Shown piece after piece: positions 52,994 through 62,313 of a stretch of DNA of 64,000 bases. The number at the start of each line of letters is the position of its first letter. The stretch's first letter is position 1. The translations under genes were made by a program, and so were the position numbers. This DNA comes from an uncultured Lachnospiraceae bacterium (lineage in GTDB: Bacteria; Bacillota; Clostridia; Lachnospirales; Lachnospiraceae): contig CACXEU010000091.1 in NCBI GenBank assembly GCA_902766735.1, positions 1 to 64,000 of the forward strand. Reading direction: 5' to 3'. The notes beneath the pieces were generated by a model. The model was not told the DNA's origin and did not search any database. It saw only the letters and a program-made list of their open reading frames with translations.

Positions 52994-55567
52994 TTGAAAA
53001 AGAAATTATGTATTATTATGTCCCTTCTTCTGTTGCTTTGTAGTATCTCTGTAACAGAAGAATTTCATGTGGTTACGGCAAACGCTGAAACCATCAACAA
53101 CTATGGTTTACAGGATAATATTCAGGATGGTGTTATTCTTCATTGCTTTGACTGGACTTACAATGACATCAGAGCTGAATTACCGAATATTGCAAAAGCC
53201 GGATTTACCAGTATTCAGACTTCCCCGGCGCAGACCGGTGTAAATTCCGGAATCTGGTACTGGCTCTACCAACCACTAGGATTTTCTGTATCATCCAATG
53301 ATCTGGGAACCCGAAGCGAATTACAGCAATTATGTACAGAAGCGGAACGTTATGGAATTAAAGTTATTGTGGATGTTGTTGCCAATCATCTAGCAGGAAA
53401 TCACACCAATATTCAAAGTGATTTAAAAGACAGCAAATATTGGCATACTTATGGACAAATCAATAATTATTCCGATCGCCACGCAGTCACTTACGGTGAT
53501 CTTGGAATGCAGGATATTGCCTCAGAAAATGAATATGTACAGCAACTGGTTCGAAATTATATCTTAGATTTAAAATCTCTAGGAGTCGATGGAATCCGCT
53601 GGGATGCAGCAAAACATATCGGTCTGCCTAGTGAAGGATGTGGTTTCTGGTCTACTGTTTGTCAAAATTCCGGACTATATCATTACGGAGAAATTCTGGG
53701 AGAGCCTGGAGCTTCCTCTGCATCAAAAAATAACGAATTAATGGGTGAATATACCAGTTATATGAGTGTTACAGACAGTTCCTACGGTCAGAGCCTTCGA
53801 AATGCCTTTAACGACGGAAAGGCACCGACCAGTTACGGAAATTGGACAACCAAAGGAATTCATCCAAATAAGTTGGTCTACTGGGGTGAAAGTCATGACA
53901 CCTGGTCCAATGACAAAGAATCCGGATATTCCAATGAAATGTCCCAGAATGTCATTGACCGTGCTTATGCGATGGCTGCCAGCAGACAATCGGCAACGGC
54001 CTTGTATCTGTCTCGACCTTCTTCTTCGATAAAAACACAGATTATGGCAGGTGCTAAGGGAAGTACCCACTTTAAGAGTGCAGAAATTGCCGCAATCAAC
54101 CACTTTCATAATGCCATGGTAGGTCAAAGCGAATATTTTGTTTCAGCCAATAATGTAGCGGCAGTCTGCAGAGAAAAAGGTGTAGTCATCGCCATGGGTT
54201 CCGGCAGCGGTGCTGTTTCCATTCCCAATGGTGGCTCTTTAGTGGAACCGGGAACATACAAGGATGAAATCACAGGAAACACTTTTACGGTTACTTCTTC
54301 TACTATTTCCGGTACGGTAGGTAGTACCGGGATTGCTGTAGTGTATGATTACGAAAATAGTATTATCGGAGCAACCCATACAGCATATATTGATTTACCT
54401 TCCGGTTGGAGCACTCCGGTTTCCTGCTATGTCTATGACAAAATTGAAGGAACAACTAATGCCGGATGGCCTGGTTTACCAATGACCTATGATTCTAAAA
54501 CCGGATATTATAAATATGAGATTCCGGACAATATCACGACCCCCCGCGTAATTTTCTATAGTAGTTCTACGAACCGCTATCCTGGAGATCAGCAAGAAGG
54601 TCTCTCTATGGACGGTGGCGAGAACTGGCTCTATCAGAATGGCGTTTGGAAACAATTTAATCCCAACGAAGTGACCACAGCAAGACCTACAGAAAAACCA
54701 ACAGAAACAACTACTTCTACACCATTGGAGCGTCCGGTTGTTCCAACTGGTGTTTTGGTGACAAGCAATGCACCGGGATGCATTACTTTCGTTATGGGAA
54801 ACCCATTAAACGGTCAGACTTATAATGTGTATCTGGATGGTGTTTTCCAGGAGAATGTGGTTTTGGCACAATATACTTACACCGGAATCACACCGGGACA
54901 ACATACCTTAAGCTTATCCGGTGTACTGAACGGGTTCGAATCAGACAGAGTCAATTTCAAGGTAGATGTGTTAGGTGAGGAAACTACGACACCGGAACCA
55001 ACTACTGAAGAAATCACAACCAAAGAAGAGACTACCACTCCGGAACCGACCACCGAGGAATCTCCCGGAATCGAAATTACCGGCTTCCAAATTAATCCTT
55101 CTGTCGAAGGATTTCGAACTGTCTTCACCGTTACCGGTAACCGGACCAATGTTCAATCAATTGGATTGATTTATGGATTAAAAGACAATGCAACAACATC
55201 AGATATGGTTTTAAACAGTTCTAACGAAAGGGTTTACTCTTACAGCGATTCCAGCACTGGAATTTCTAACAGCTATACAGACTCTTTACTGGAAACCTCT
55301 ACCGTCTCCGGGACGAACCGATATATGATGACCATGAAGTACGGTTCTTTAAATAAGAATTTCTTGAATACCCCAATTTATGTTCGTGGCTATTTAGAGA
55401 AAAAGGACGGAACCATTCTCTATGGAAACATTCAGGAGATTACAGTTTATCAGATTGCAAATTACCTGTATCAAAGCAAGAAAATGAACAGTTCTTCTAC
55501 ACATCAGTATTTATACGAAAGGATTTTATCTAGGTTAAATCCTCAATATCAGATATTAAACTATTAG
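52994..55567 (+). CDS. Secreted multidomain alpha-amylase (GH13 with CBM26-like module)
   Basis: An extracellular starch-degrading enzyme of about 857 aa. TTG at 52994 is preferred because AAAGGAG is 6 bases upstream; the ATG at 52973 has no Shine-Dalgarno. Order: signal peptide (about 1-32), GH13 domain with DVVANH, nucleophile Asp204 in GIRWD, Glu233 in YGE and the final SHD, a beta domain, a starch-binding CBM26-like module (about 470-580), a Thr/Pro linker, an FN3-like domain, a second linker with two PEPTTEE copies, and an unassigned C-terminal beta domain of about 165 aa. No sortase motif. Confidence 0.9.
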   Translation: MKKKLCIIMSLLLLLCSISVTEEFHVVTANAETINNYGLQDNIQDGVILHCFDWTYNDIRAELPNIAKAGFTSIQTSPAQTGVNSGIWYWLYQPLGFSVSSNDLGTRSELQQLCTEAERYGIKVIVDVVANHLAGNHTNIQSDLKDSKYWHTYGQINNYSDRHAVTYGDLGMQDIASENEYVQQLVRNYILDLKSLGVDGIRWDAAKHIGLPSEGCGFWSTVCQNSGLYHYGEILGEPGASSASKNNELMGEYTSYMSVTDSSYGQSLRNAFNDGKAPTSYGNWTTKGIHPNKLVYWGESHDTWSNDKESGYSNEMSQNVIDRAYAMAASRQSATALYLSRPSSSIKTQIMAGAKGSTHFKSAEIAAINHFHNAMVGQSEYFVSANNVAAVCREKGVVIAMGSGSGAVSIPNGGSLVEPGTYKDEITGNTFTVTSSTISGTVGSTGIAVVYDYENSIIGATHTAYIDLPSGWSTPVSCYVYDKIEGTTNAGWPGLPMTYDSKTGYYKYEIPDNITTPRVIFYSSSTNRYPGDQQEGLSMDGGENWLYQNGVWKQFNPNEVTTARPTEKPTETTTSTPLERPVVPTGVLVTSNAPGCITFVMGNPLNGQTYNVYLDGVFQENVVLAQYTYTGITPGQHTLSLSGVLNGFESDRVNFKVDVLGEETTTPEPTTEEITTKEETTTPEPTTEESPGIEITGFQINPSVEGFRTVFTVTGNRTNVQSIGLIYGLKDNATTSDMVLNSSNERVYSYSDSSTGISNSYTDSLLETSTVSGTNRYMMTMKYGSLNKNFLNTPIYVRGYLEKKDGTILYGNIQEITVYQIANYLYQSKKMNSSSTHQYLYERILSRLNPQYQILNY

Positions 55568-55575
55568 GAACAGAA

Positions 55576-55608
55576 AAACCGATGGTATTTATGAGATACC
55601 ATCGGTTT
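55576..55608. terminator. Bidirectional terminator, amylase and germination gene
   Basis: AAACCGATGGTAT and ATACCATCGGTTT pair perfectly over 13 bp around TTATGAG. Confidence 0.88.
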
Positions 55609-55609
55609 C

Positions 55610-57031
55610 TTATTTGTTTTTGGTTTTGATTGAGACCCGGAAAAATCGTTGTAGAAATTCTTTGGAACGAAAAGGAACCAATGGCTCAATGTAACTGGTC
55701 TGTGCAATAGTTCGATTCATGACAATGGCTAATACTCCAATGATACATCCTGAAACAAATCCCCATAAACCAAACATTTGGGTTAAAATCACTGCAATAA
55801 TTCGTAAGAATTTTATGGAATACGCCAGTTCATAGTTTTCGTGGGTGAAATTGGCAATTGCCACTACCGCCATATATAACATGGTATGAGGATTAAACCA
55901 ACCGGTCTGCACAGCATAATCTCCAATGACAATTGCTGCAATTAAACTGAGAGGCGTATTCAACGTACTAGGCGTATTGATTGCTGCCAGTTTCAATCCA
56001 TCAATAGACAATTCCAGCAGAATGATTTGCCAGAAAATCGGAATATGATCCACTTGATTATATTGAGCAAAACTGAGCCATTCAGGAACCAGCCCGGGAT
56101 GATTAGCATAAAGCAAAAATAACGGAATAAGGACAAAGGACATCAAAGCCATAAAGGCTCTGGCCAGACGTAGATAAGTTCCTGTTACCGGTGGAAAATA
56201 ATAATCATCCGCTTCTTCAATCACATCAAAAATAGTTGTAGGTAAAAGCATTGCTGCCGGGGAATTATCCACCAGAATCGCTACTTGTCCTTCCAGAATT
56301 TCCGCAGCAGCCGTGTCCGGTCGTTCCGTATATCGAAACTTTGGAAAGGGATTAAACCAATGCCCCTTATATAGACATTCTGCCAAACTTTCCTGATTCA
56401 TAGGAAGGGAATCTATTTCAATCTTGCTTAACTGCTTTTTAATTCTTGATAACAAATTCACATCCACCCGGTCTGCCATATAACAAATCGCAATATCTGT
56501 TCGGGAGCTGGTTCCCACCCGAACAATTTCACACATATATTTCGGACTTCGAATCCTTCTACGAATTAATGCCGTATTATATACAATGGTTTCCACAAAT
56601 CCATCTCTGGAACCACGGAGTACCTTGTACTTTTCCGGTTCCATGACATTTCTTGCCGGATACTGTCTCGTATCAATAAGAAAGGCTTGATCGAACCCAT
56701 CCATAACCATACAGGTCACACCGGACAACAATAAAGTTATAACATTGTACTCATCCCCATAAAGATCCACTTCCACATAAGGAATCATTCGGTCTGAAAA
56801 ACTTTTGGGATCCTCCCCCACATCCTCCGGTTGCACCTGATAAAAACTATCTTGAAGACGCTGCATCAAATCTTCCTGACAAAAACCGTTAATGAAATAA
56901 AAGGCAGCCTTTCTTCCTCCGATTTCTGTCTGTTTCTTTAATAAATCAAAACTATCCTGAATTCGTAAAAGCTGATCAATTTTTTTCGTATCTTGTTCAA
57001 AATTTCCGGTAATAAATTTTTCTATTTTCAT
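55610..57031 (-). CDS. GerA/SpoVAF-family spore germination protein
   Basis: An inner-membrane spore protein of 473 aa: soluble N-terminal domain (about 1-240, QTEIGGRKAAFYFINGF) and a membrane domain of about five helices (about 280-450, PPVTGTYLRLARAFMALMSF). No gerB or gerC partner is present, which favours a SpoVAF-like role over a nutrient receptor. ATG at 57031 is preferred: GAGGTG lies 6 bases upstream. That Shine-Dalgarno is inside a 12-bp hairpin, and a sporulation-type promoter overlaps it. It lies 69 bases after rnfB. Confidence 0.85.
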   Translation of the reverse strand: MKIEKFITGNFEQDTKKIDQLLRIQDSFDLLKKQTEIGGRKAAFYFINGFCQEDLMQRLQDSFYQVQPEDVGEDPKSFSDRMIPYVEVDLYGDEYNVITLLLSGVTCMVMDGFDQAFLIDTRQYPARNVMEPEKYKVLRGSRDGFVETIVYNTALIRRRIRSPKYMCEIVRVGTSSRTDIAICYMADRVDVNLLSRIKKQLSKIEIDSLPMNQESLAECLYKGHWFNPFPKFRYTERPDTAAAEILEGQVAILVDNSPAAMLLPTTIFDVIEEADDYYFPPVTGTYLRLARAFMALMSFVLIPLFLLYANHPGLVPEWLSFAQYNQVDHIPIFWQIILLELSIDGLKLAAINTPSTLNTPLSLIAAIVIGDYAVQTGWFNPHTMLYMAVVAIANFTHENYELAYSIKFLRIIAVILTQMFGLWGFVSGCIIGVLAIVMNRTIAQTSYIEPLVPFRSKEFLQRFFRVSIKTKNK

Positions 57032-57035
57032 GCAA

Positions 57036-57069
57036 AACACCTCACACTGTACTTATTGTGTGAGGTGTT
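57036..57069 (-). promoter_or_regulatory. Hairpin burying the ribosome-binding site of the germination gene
   Basis: In the minus-strand RNA AACACCTCACAC pairs perfectly with GTGTGAGGTGTT over 12 bp around a 10-base loop. The 3' arm contains the Shine-Dalgarno. Only TTTT follows, so it may both weakly terminate rnf read-through and block translation. Confidence 0.7.
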
Positions 57070-57082
57070 GTAAAAAATATAC
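57054..57082 (-). promoter_or_regulatory. Candidate sigma-G/F-type promoter
   Basis: GTATA (complement of 57078-57082) and CACAATA (complement of 57054-57060), 17 bases apart, each one mismatch from the forespore consensus GMATR and CATNHTA. Suits a germination gene. Confidence 0.45.
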
Positions 57083-57099
57083 ATTAATTAAAAATTTAA

Positions 57100-57885
57100 T
57101 TACAGTTTTTCAATGATTTTCTTTGGACATTTTTCTGCGCAGGCTCCACACCATTCACAGATGTCCTGCTGAATCCAGGCAATGTTGTAATCGAACTGAA
57201 CCGCGTTAACCGGACAAATTTTTGCACACATACCGCACCCGATGCAACCAACGCTACATGCCTGCATTACGTCTTTTCCTTTGTTCTTAGAAGAACATTT
57301 TACCATATACTTGGTATCTTGCGGAATAATGGAAATGAGTCCCTTTGGACAGGCATCCACACACTTTCCACAAGCCTTACATTTATCTCTGTCAACAACG
57401 GCTTTTCCGTTTTCAATATGAATCGCATCGAATTCACAAACCTTGACACAAGAGCCTAATCCTAAGCATCCATAGTCGCAAGCTTTCGCTCCGCCACCCG
57501 GAATATTTGCTGCGTCCTGACAGGACATATTTCCGTGGTAATTATATTTATTCTTGGAAACTTCACAATCTCCCGCACAGGCTACATATGCCATTTTCGG
57601 AACAACCTCTGCTTCCACTCCCATGATTTCAGCAATCACCTTAGCAACCGGTGCACCACCTACCGGACATGCTGCCGGATCACTTTCTCCTTTTGCAATT
57701 GCTGCAGCAAGGCCATCACAACCAGGATATCCACAACCACCACAGTTGTTTCCCGGTAACGCTTCTCGCACTGCAACCTCTTTTTCATCCACTTCCACAG
57801 CAAGGAATTTACCGGCAATACCCAGTGCGATTCCAATCAAAAGGCCAACGCCACCTACAATCAATACAGCGTAAAATACTTCCAT
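57100..57885 (-). CDS. rnfB: Rnf complex subunit RnfB
   Basis: Ferredoxin-accepting iron-sulfur subunit, 261 aa: one N-terminal membrane helix (about 4-24), a 4Fe-4S domain (NNCGGCGYPGCDGL...AACPVGG), then several ferredoxin-type CxxCxxCxxxC motifs (CKACGKCVDACP, CIGCGMCAKICP, CEWCGACAEKCP). Last gene of rnfCDGEAB. Confidence 0.97.
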   Translation of the reverse strand: MEVFYAVLIVGGVGLLIGIALGIAGKFLAVEVDEKEVAVREALPGNNCGGCGYPGCDGLAAAIAKGESDPAACPVGGAPVAKVIAEIMGVEAEVVPKMAYVACAGDCEVSKNKYNYHGNMSCQDAANIPGGGAKACDYGCLGLGSCVKVCEFDAIHIENGKAVVDRDKCKACGKCVDACPKGLISIIPQDTKYMVKCSSKNKGKDVMQACSVGCIGCGMCAKICPVNAVQFDYNIAWIQQDICEWCGACAEKCPKKIIEKL

Positions 57886-57920
57886 TTTACTCCTCCATTT
57901 ATATCAATCACTTAATCTTC

Positions 57921-58496
57921 TTAAATAACTCCTGTAAATCCGGTAAAGGCAATTGCCATTAATCCGGAAGCCAGCAATACCATCGGGGTACCCTGAAATG
58001 GCTTTGGAATATTGTTCATTTCTGATTTTTCACGAATTCCCGCAAGAATTACAATGGCAATCAGAAAACCTCCGGATGTTCCAAGAGAACATGCCATACT
58101 CTGCCAAAAACTGTACCCATTATCAATATTTGAAATTGCAACACCTAACACTGCACAGTTTGTGGTAATCAATGGGAGGTATACACCTAATGCCTGATAT
58201 AAAGGCTTAACAAACTTCTTTAAAATCATTTCCACTAACTGAACCAAAGCTGCAATGACAAGAATAAATACAATGGTCTGAAGATATTCCAGTCCTAAAG
58301 CAACCAAGACACCATAATAAATACCATAAGTTACCGCAGATGCAATCAGAATAACAAAAATAACTGCAGCTCCCATTCCGGCAGCTGTATCTGTTTTCTT
58401 GGAAACACCGAGGAATGGGCATAAACCTAAGAACTGGCTAAGAACAACATTGTTTACCAGCGCTGCCGCAACAGCAATTAATAATAACTGAACCAT
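57921..58496 (-). CDS. rnfA: Rnf complex subunit RnfA
   Basis: 191 aa, six membrane helices, homologous to NqrE, with the conserved LGLCPFLGVS and TTNCAVLGV segments whose Cys lie in the membrane and can hold an intramembrane Fe-S cluster with RnfE. It begins immediately after the rnfE stop. Confidence 0.97.
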   Translation of the reverse strand: MVQLLLIAVAAALVNNVVLSQFLGLCPFLGVSKKTDTAAGMGAAVIFVILIASAVTYGIYYGVLVALGLEYLQTIVFILVIAALVQLVEMILKKFVKPLYQALGVYLPLITTNCAVLGVAISNIDNGYSFWQSMACSLGTSGGFLIAIVILAGIREKSEMNNIPKPFQGTPMVLLASGLMAIAFTGFTGVI

Positions 58497-59186
58497 TTAC
58501 GCCTCCTCCTTTTCTGCTTTTTCACAAGCGGTATAATCATTTCCACATCCTGAACAACCGGCACAGCCCTGTTCACACTGAAGTTTTCTAGGCTTTTTGC
58601 CCTGTTTCATACGAATATAATTCTGTGTAGCAACCAAAAATGCCAATACAAAAAAGGCTCCCGGTGCCATAACAAAAATTCCAATTCCATCCCAAGACGG
58701 AATGTTATGTCCAAAAATCGTTCCTGCACCTAAAATTTCTCGGAAAGCTCCTAATAAGGATAAGGCAATGGTAAATCCAAGTCCCATTCCAAGACCATCC
58801 AAAATCGATAAAATTACAGGATTTTTTGAAGCATAGCTCTCTGCTCTACCTAAAATAATACAGTTAACTACAATCAATGGAATATAGATTCCCAAGGATT
58901 CATTTAAGGATGGCAAATATGCCTGTAATAAGAACTGAAGAATGGTAACAAAACTTGCCACAACAACAATAAATGCCGGCACACGCACACCATTTGGAAT
59001 AATCTTTCGAAGCATTGAAATTACCATATTGGACATAACCAAAACTGCCAAGGTACTCAGTCCCATTCCTGCACCATTCATTAGGGATGATGTTACCGCA
59101 AGGGTCGGACACATTCCAAGAATCAGAACGAATGTAGGATTTTCTTTAATAATTCCGTTAAATAAACGTTCTACATATTTATTCAT
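58497..59186 (-). CDS. rnfE: Rnf complex subunit RnfE with Cys-rich tail
   Basis: 229 aa membrane subunit homologous to NqrD, with LGMCPTLAVT and VVNCIILGR carrying the intramembrane Cys. The last about 33 residues extend beyond the usual end and contain five Cys (CEQGCAGCSGC...TAC), enough for a metal site on the cytoplasmic side. ATG at 59186 follows GGGAGGTG; an upstream GTG lies inside that sequence. It overlaps rnfG by 8 bases. Confidence 0.95.
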   Translation of the reverse strand: MNKYVERLFNGIIKENPTFVLILGMCPTLAVTSSLMNGAGMGLSTLAVLVMSNMVISMLRKIIPNGVRVPAFIVVVASFVTILQFLLQAYLPSLNESLGIYIPLIVVNCIILGRAESYASKNPVILSILDGLGMGLGFTIALSLLGAFREILGAGTIFGHNIPSWDGIGIFVMAPGAFFVLAFLVATQNYIRMKQGKKPRKLQCEQGCAGCSGCGNDYTACEKAEKEEA

Positions 59187-59832
59187 TCTGGTCACCTCCC
59201 TGAATATAATCTACACAGGCAATTGCAGCATTGACTCCATGGGTCACTGCATTGGTGGTAATGGTTGCGGAACTAATGGCGTCAATTTCATTTTCAGCCA
59301 TTGCTCCTGCCTTATTGTAGGCAAAGAAGTCTACTTTTTTATCCTTAAACTGCTGTTTAAAGGAATCTTCTTTCGCTTTCATTCCAAGACCCGGAGTTTC
59401 ATTTAACGACAGGAATGAGATTCCTTTCACTGTACCGTCCTTTAAAATTCCAACCGTCATCTGGAGACTTCCACCATAAGCTTCCTTGTCTGTTACAGTT
59501 ACAATATAACCAATTTCTTCCCCGTTCTGATCCGTTGCTGAAACTGCTTCATTAATTTCTGCATTGAACGGTTTAATCGCAGAAATCTTGTTATTTTTTT
59601 CATTTTTAGAAATCTTCTTAGAGATTTCTTGATCCACATCACTATAGTTTACGTCGGAAAGATCCTTGTAATCCTTCATGTCCGGCATAACTTCTTTATA
59701 TGCAGCAAGCTTCACCTTTTCTTCCTGGGAAGCTCTGGCGTCTTTCGTCACATTATAGACGACGCCTAAACCCAATCCGGCAATCAATGTGATGGCAAAC
59801 AATATCAGCGTATCTTTTATCATATTCTTCAT
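59179..59832 (-). CDS. rnfG: Rnf complex subunit RnfG
   Basis: 217 aa: N-terminal membrane helix (about 8-27) and an extracytoplasmic FMN-binding domain with the covalent flavin site Thr in SSATITT (near residue 185). One base after rnfD. Shine-Dalgarno AAAGGAG. Confidence 0.96.
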   Translation of the reverse strand: MKNMIKDTLILFAITLIAGLGLGVVYNVTKDARASQEEKVKLAAYKEVMPDMKDYKDLSDVNYSDVDQEISKKISKNEKNNKISAIKPFNAEINEAVSATDQNGEEIGYIVTVTDKEAYGGSLQMTVGILKDGTVKGISFLSLNETPGLGMKAKEDSFKQQFKDKKVDFFAYNKAGAMAENEIDAISSATITTNAVTHGVNAAIACVDYIQGGDQNE

Positions 59833-59833
59833 T

Positions 59834-60802
59834 CTATTGTTCTCCTTTCACAATACCAAAAGCTCGTGGAATCGTATATTTTTCAATCAATGGAACGAGC
59901 AGGTTACAGAAGATGATTGCAAAGGAAACGCCTTCTGCATTGGCTCCAAAGGTTCTAAAAATTGCAGTTAATAAACCAAGGCATATTCCGAATACATAAC
60001 GCCCTCTCTTGGTAATTGGAGATGTAGTATAGTCTGTCGCCATAAAAAAGGCACCAAATACAAGACCACCCCCAAGAACCTGGCGAAGCAAGAAATCCAC
60101 ATCATATTTTCCGTGAAACAGCATGATACAAACAGCAAATACTGCAATGTATGTAAGAGGGATTCTTAAATCAATAATCTTACGAACCACCAAATATAAT
60201 ACTCCAATCAGTAATGCAAGAACACTGGTTTCACCAATGGTACCAGCGTATTTTCCCAAGAATAGATCCATTAAAGATGTAGCTGTTTCTCCGGCATTCT
60301 TTAACGCAGTCAGTGGTGTTGCACTGGAAACTGCATCCACTCCCGGAACATCTTTCGGGAAAAATGCTGTCATGTCAGCAGCAAAGGATAATGCCAGAAA
60401 ACATCTGGCACCTAATGCAGGATTCATGAAATTCTGACCTAAACCGCCAAATAACTGTTTTACAATGATGATTGCAAAAGCACCACCTAATACCGCTTTC
60501 CAATAAGGGAAGGTACATGGAAGATTCAAGGCCAGAATCATTCCGGTTACTACTGCACTAAAATCAAATAAAGTGTTTTCTCTTTTTGTAATCAGATTAA
60601 ATAAGAATTCTGAGAGCATACAACTGGTAACCGTAACCAGAATTAAAAGCAATGCTCGAATTCCATATTTTGTTCCAAATAAGTTTGCCGCATTATAAAC
60701 ACCGAAACCAGCTGCCGGTATCATGGCAAGAACAACATCAATCATAATTCTCTGTGTTGTCAGTTTTGCCTTAACATGGGGGCTTGAAGATACATTAAAC
60801 AA
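59834..60802 (-). CDS. rnfD: Rnf complex subunit RnfD
   Basis: 322 aa polytopic membrane subunit, homologue of NqrB, with the covalent FMN site Thr in SSATPLT. It appears to start at TTG 60802, with GGGTGA 6 bases upstream and no in-frame ATG near. 12 bases after rnfC. Confidence 0.96.
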   Translation of the reverse strand: MFNVSSSPHVKAKLTTQRIMIDVVLAMIPAAGFGVYNAANLFGTKYGIRALLLILVTVTSCMLSEFLFNLITKRENTLFDFSAVVTGMILALNLPCTFPYWKAVLGGAFAIIIVKQLFGGLGQNFMNPALGARCFLALSFAADMTAFFPKDVPGVDAVSSATPLTALKNAGETATSLMDLFLGKYAGTIGETSVLALLIGVLYLVVRKIIDLRIPLTYIAVFAVCIMLFHGKYDVDFLLRQVLGGGLVFGAFFMATDYTTSPITKRGRYVFGICLGLLTAIFRTFGANAEGVSFAIIFCNLLVPLIEKYTIPRAFGIVKGEQ

Positions 60803-60814
60803 TTGATTTCACCC

Positions 60815-62128
60815 TTACCCTTTCCTACGTGCAGCCTGAACCTTACGCTTCATTGTACGTACAGACTGTGTAATATTTCTATTTGCAGGACAGTTATAAT
60901 TACATGTACCACACTCGATACATTCCATTCCATGCAATTTCACAAACAGTTCCATATCATCTGCATCTGCAGCCTGTGCCAGTTTCGCACAAATCAATCC
61001 TTCCGGACAAACTTGAGCGCACTTTCCACAGTTCAGACAATTTGTCTGCTTGGCATGTGCCACATCATCCTTTTTAAACGCAAGCAATGCAGAAGATCCT
61101 TTCATTATCGGAACATCTAAGGTAAACAAAGCCTGCCCCATCATTGGACCACCGGATAATATTTTTTCTGTCTGTTCATCCATTCCACCGGCTTCCTTCA
61201 TAATCTGCTCATGAGATGTTCCAAAGGAAACCAAAAAGTTTCCCGGATTGTTCACACCATCCCCGGAAACCGTCATGATACGTTCCGTTAATGGTTTATG
61301 GTATTTCACCGCCTGATACACGTTATACACAGTATCTACATTATCCACAATACATCCAGCATCTGCCGGAAGCATTTTGGAATTAATTTTTCTTCCTGTT
61401 ACCGCAGAGATAATATGTCTTTCTGAACCCTGTGGGTATTTCGTCTTTAATGCAGCAACAGAAATCTTTTCTTCATCCTTTGTCATTTCCTTTAAAGCTT
61501 CAATGACATCGGCTTTATTGTTTTCCACAGCAATGACACCCTGCGCATTTTCAAAAAGACTCAGGATGATTTTCAGCCCATCAATAACTTCCTGAGGCTG
61601 TTCCTTTAATCGACGATAATCCGCTGTGATATACGGCTCACATTCTGCAGCATTTACAATAACATAGTCAATGGTGCTGTCATCCTTTGGTGTCAGTTTC
61701 ACATGGGTCGGGAAACAGGCACCGCCCAAACCTACAACACCACAGTCCTTGACTGCTTCACGAATATATTCCTTGCTCCATGGAGCTGGGACAGCATCAT
61801 AAGACGCTTCCTCATACGCTCCATCATTTTCAATAATTATAGAGAGGACCTTAGAACCATTGGTTACAAGTCTTGGTTCAATCTTTTTCACAGTGCCTGA
61901 TACAGAAGAATGAATATTCGCAGATACAAATCCTCCACTTTCCGCAATCAGCTGTCCTTTTAAAACTCGTTCTCCGATTTCCACAACCGGTTTTGCCGGT
62001 GCACCAATATGCTGAGCCACCGGAATCACTACCTGTTCCTGTGGCAGTATTTTCTTAACCGGAATATCCTTGGTCAGTTCCTTTCCATCATAAGGATGGA
62101 CGCCACCTTTAAAGGTTAATAATGACAT
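60815..62128 (-). CDS. rnfC: Rnf complex subunit RnfC
   Basis: 437 aa membrane-associated subunit with FMN/NADH-type binding region (VGLGGACFPTHVKL) and two 4Fe-4S motifs (CLNCGKCAQVCPEG, CIECGTCNYNCPANR). It passes electrons to NAD. First gene of the operon that couples ferredoxin oxidation to an ion gradient. Confidence 0.97.
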   Translation of the reverse strand: MSLLTFKGGVHPYDGKELTKDIPVKKILPQEQVVIPVAQHIGAPAKPVVEIGERVLKGQLIAESGGFVSANIHSSVSGTVKKIEPRLVTNGSKVLSIIIENDGAYEEASYDAVPAPWSKEYIREAVKDCGVVGLGGACFPTHVKLTPKDDSTIDYVIVNAAECEPYITADYRRLKEQPQEVIDGLKIILSLFENAQGVIAVENNKADVIEALKEMTKDEEKISVAALKTKYPQGSERHIISAVTGRKINSKMLPADAGCIVDNVDTVYNVYQAVKYHKPLTERIMTVSGDGVNNPGNFLVSFGTSHEQIMKEAGGMDEQTEKILSGGPMMGQALFTLDVPIMKGSSALLAFKKDDVAHAKQTNCLNCGKCAQVCPEGLICAKLAQAADADDMELFVKLHGMECIECGTCNYNCPANRNITQSVRTMKRKVQAARRKG

Positions 62129-62199
62129 CTTCTCATACCTTTCTTTCTATACATAAATTTTTTCGTTTTTCACAGTTATTTTTTTGCATTCAATTTTAT

Positions 62200-62228
62200 A
62201 TTCTAATACACTTCGAATGTTTCTTCAA
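62200..62228 (-). promoter_or_regulatory. Promoter of the rnf operon
   Basis: TTGAAG (complement of 62223-62228) and TAGAAT (complement of 62200-62205), spacer 17 bases, about 75 bases before rnfC. Confidence 0.6.
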
Positions 62229-62298
62229 TCAAATATCGGTTCCTTTTTCTGTTTTTTTGTTATTTTTTTAACATTTTTAATATATTTTTAGGAAAATA

Positions 62299-62307
62299 TG
62301 CTAAACT
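62299..62307 (+). promoter_or_regulatory. Extended -10 of the YprB-like gene
   Basis: TGCTAAACT is an extended -10 element seven bases before the ATG; no clear -35 is seen. Transcription would start at or within a base or two of the start codon. Confidence 0.45.
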
Positions 62308-62313
62308 ATTGGT

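Noticed and set aside
54877-55169. Ser/Val-rich ORFs antisense to the amylase linkers
   Set aside because: They mirror the repeated Thr/Pro/Glu codons of the real gene on the plus strand.
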